From Paenibacillus lautus NBRC 15380 (GTDB lineage Bacteria; Bacillota; Bacilli; Paenibacillales; Paenibacillaceae), in contig NZ_BIMF01000007.1 of NCBI RefSeq assembly GCF_004000945.1, forward strand, positions 186,001 through 250,000: DNA of 64,000 nt, written 5' to 3'. The notes under the pieces are model-generated. The model worked only from the letters and a program-made list of their open reading frames with translations. It had not been told where the DNA came from and ran no database searches. The position numbers and the translations under genes are program-made. Of this stretch, positions 62,736 to 64,000 are shown piece by piece (positions within the stretch are counted from its first letter, which is position 1; each line of letters starts with the position of its first letter).

Positions 62736-63019
62736 AATTGTCGGAGAAGACTTCCAAATAGAGTTTCGTAAATTGATTGGTGATGACCAAGTTACATTTC
62801 GCTGGGAAAATATTGCACGAACTTATTTCATCAAATCCACATATGAGAATAAGTATATAAAAATCCGAGAAATTGGCGTTTTTTTTGTTTTAAGGATATA
62901 TGTTCTTGCCAAAAGTAAAATACTCCATTTGTGATTAGCAATCCATAAGAAACAACCAAGCTAAAATGTCCTATAATCTAGTTAATGTAGAGATCCCTAT
63001 GAACAAAGGAGAACTGAAA
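62736..63019. other. Short gap with a decayed repeat
   Basis: GAGAAATTGGCGTTTTTTTT and TTAAGGATATATGTTCTTGCC (about 62866-62912) resemble a worn type B terminator module and half-site. The frames across it are not supported as genes. Confidence 0.4.
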
Positions 63020-63595
63020 ATGAGAAAGCTTGTTCTATTTTTGCACGCATCGCTTGACGGTTTTGTAGAAGGTCCGAACGGTGAAATGGACATTGGCTGG
63101 GTTTCCTACGATGCTGATTTGGAGAAACACGCGAAAGAAATTCTGAGTACTGCCGACACTGTTATTTTGGGACGTGGGACTTATCAGATGATGCACATCT
63201 ACTGGCCATCTGTGCCTTCGAACCCATCAGCTTCGCAGCATGGACGGAATCATGCCGAGTGGATCGAAAAGACAGCCAAAATCGTTTTTTCCACGACGCT
63301 GGAGAAAGTCGAATGGAACAATTCCAGACTGGTGAAAGAAGATGTCGAGGAAGAGATCAAGAACCTCAAACAGCAACCAGGCAAGGACATGGTCATCCTC
63401 GGTAGTCCTAGGTTCGCACACTACCTTATGCAGCTTGGTTTAATAGATGAGTATAAAATTACGGTTTCTCCCGTCCTGATCGGCAGCGGGTTGCCGTTAT
63501 TCCAAGGTCTCAAGGAGAAGAGCAATCTTCAACTTATCGAAAACAAGACATTTGATTCTGGAGCCATAGGCCTCGTTTACCAGACGATTAGATGA
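63020..63595 (+). CDS. RibD C-terminal/dihydrofolate-reductase-like protein
   Basis: 191 residues. It starts MRKLVLFLHASLDGFVEGPN, the typical YyaP/YwjB-like opening. The NADPH-binding segment is DTVILGRGTYQMM, and the end is IDEYKITVSPVLIGSGLPLF. It is a probable NADPH-dependent reductase of unknown substrate. ATG 63020 has AAAGGAG 8 bp upstream; earlier ATGs in the frame do not. Single-gene unit followed by a type A repeat. Confidence 0.87.
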   Translation: MRKLVLFLHASLDGFVEGPNGEMDIGWVSYDADLEKHAKEILSTADTVILGRGTYQMMHIYWPSVPSNPSASQHGRNHAEWIEKTAKIVFSTTLEKVEWNNSRLVKEDVEEEIKNLKQQPGKDMVILGSPRFAHYLMQLGLIDEYKITVSPVLIGSGLPLFQGLKEKSNLQLIENKTFDSGAIGLVYQTIR

Positions 63596-63616
63596 CCTTG
63601 TCTCCAAAAGTAGATT

Positions 63617-63686
63617 ACGCTAACGGGACACGATAGCTCAATGAAGACATTTGAAGGCAGCCGCCCCAAAAGCCGGCTGCCTTTTT
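63617..63686 (+). repeat. Type A repeat with strong terminator
   Basis: ACGCTAACGGGACACGATAG then CTCAATGAAGAC. The hairpin AGGCAGCCG (63655-63663) / CGGCTGCCT (63674-63682) and T-run terminate the reductase gene. No right core is visible afterwards. Confidence 0.82.
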
Positions 63687-63875
63687 CGATATCCATTTCC
63701 ACAGCAGTGGTAAATAGGCGCACTAATGTATAATAAAAAGACTTCAAGGATTCGGCCCGCAAAAATAAAGATATCAAATCCATCCACGAATCATTCCTTT
63801 GGATCCATGGACAACCGGCGAAGTATCGGAAATAATGGGGGAAGCGGGGTCCAATAAACCGGAGAGGTGAAAAGG

Positions 63876-64000
63876 ATGAAACTAAAATTGATCAAGGCAT
63901 TGTGGGGCATGGAGGGTACGGGCACATTGGAAGAGCAGATGGCGCGCATCGCTTCCGTCGGCTACGATGGCGTTGAGGCGCCCCTGCCGGCACCTGAAGA
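63876..64000 (+). CDS. Start of a sugar phosphate isomerase/epimerase-like TIM-barrel protein (partial)
   Basis: The open frame runs off the window after 41 codons. MKLKLIKALWGMEGTGTLEE and ARIASVGYDGVEAPLPAP match the first barrel strand and helix of xylose-isomerase-like TIM barrels (AP endonuclease 2 family). GGAGAGGTGAAAAGG precedes the ATG. It may begin another sugar locus beyond the window. Confidence 0.78.
   Translation, partial: MKLKLIKALWGMEGTGTLEEQMARIASVGYDGVEAPLPAPE

Noticed and set aside
21893..63686. Dispersed repeats as a CRISPR array
   Set aside because: Copies are kilobases apart, with genes between them and no regular short spacers; no cas genes are present.

Overview
The window looks like the chromosome of a Gram-positive, spore-former-type bacterium, most probably Paenibacillus or a close relative. 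Signs are strong AGGAGG ribosome sites, GTG and TTG starts, LplB/LplC-type sugar permeases paired with YesM/YesN two-component regulators, many AraC proteins, CcpA-type cre sites, a DUF4855 protein, and a XerC/D-like tyrosine recombinase family I associate with Paenibacillus. No rRNA, tRNA, CRISPR array or replication origin was seen.

Layout. (1) 1-7,860 is mixed accessory DNA: DoxX protein, a decayed SDR gene, an AraC/GyrI regulator, alkaline phosphatase, an M28 metallopeptidase with a membrane domain, a small tyrosine-phosphatase-like protein and the 3' end of a group II intron. (2) 7,908-21,855 is a carbohydrate locus: an AraC regulator and an ADP-ribosylglycohydrolase-family protein on the minus strand; on the plus strand a solute-binding lipoprotein, two permeases, a YesM/YesN pair, a Gfo/Idh/MocA oxidoreductase and a secreted DUF4855 protein. 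No ATPase gene is present; such permeases usually share an MsmX-type ATPase encoded elsewhere. (3) 21,893-45,583 is an accessory island of short unrelated units: amidohydrolase/MarR, phosphotransferases, HAD phosphatase/LacI, TetR/P450, VOC protein, nucleotidyltransferase, RarD-like exporter, MFS exporter, nitroreductase/TetR, NUDIX, HIT, GNAT, Fe-S protein, a two-component system, DUF6223, and many gene fragments. (4) 45,602-57,638 is a second carbohydrate locus: AraC, FAD oxidoreductase, YesN/YesM, two permeases, solute-binding lipoprotein, AraC, phytanoyl-CoA-dioxygenase-like protein. (5) 57,640-64,000 is a second island: broken genes, an alditol-oxidase-like flavoprotein, a peptidase E homologue, a RibD/DHFR-like reductase and the start of a TIM-barrel sugar isomerase.

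The most unusual feature is a family of dispersed intergenic repeats. They occur in regions 1, 3 and 5 and I saw none inside the two sugar loci. Type A is a terminator-like hairpin (AGGCAGCCG...CGGCTGCCT plus T-run) bounded by the core CTAACGGG. Type B is about 150-200 bp: a short terminator hairpin, then a large imperfect-to-perfect palindrome containing AAGTTCTTGTC, then a conserved tail ending CATTAAGCTAACGGGCAG. Every copy I found points the same way. Copies separate single genes or small gene pairs, and remnants of the tyrosine recombinase lie in the same islands. A 98-bp piece of the NUDIX gene is fused exactly at the repeat core, as if a recombination had occurred there. This looks like gene-cassette shuffling by an integron-like but distinct system. 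That is an inference; the sequence facts behind it are listed separately.

Local regulation is unusually readable. The MarR/amidohydrolase, TetR/P450, LacI/HAD and TetR/nitroreductase units each carry palindromic operators placed on or next to recognisable promoters.
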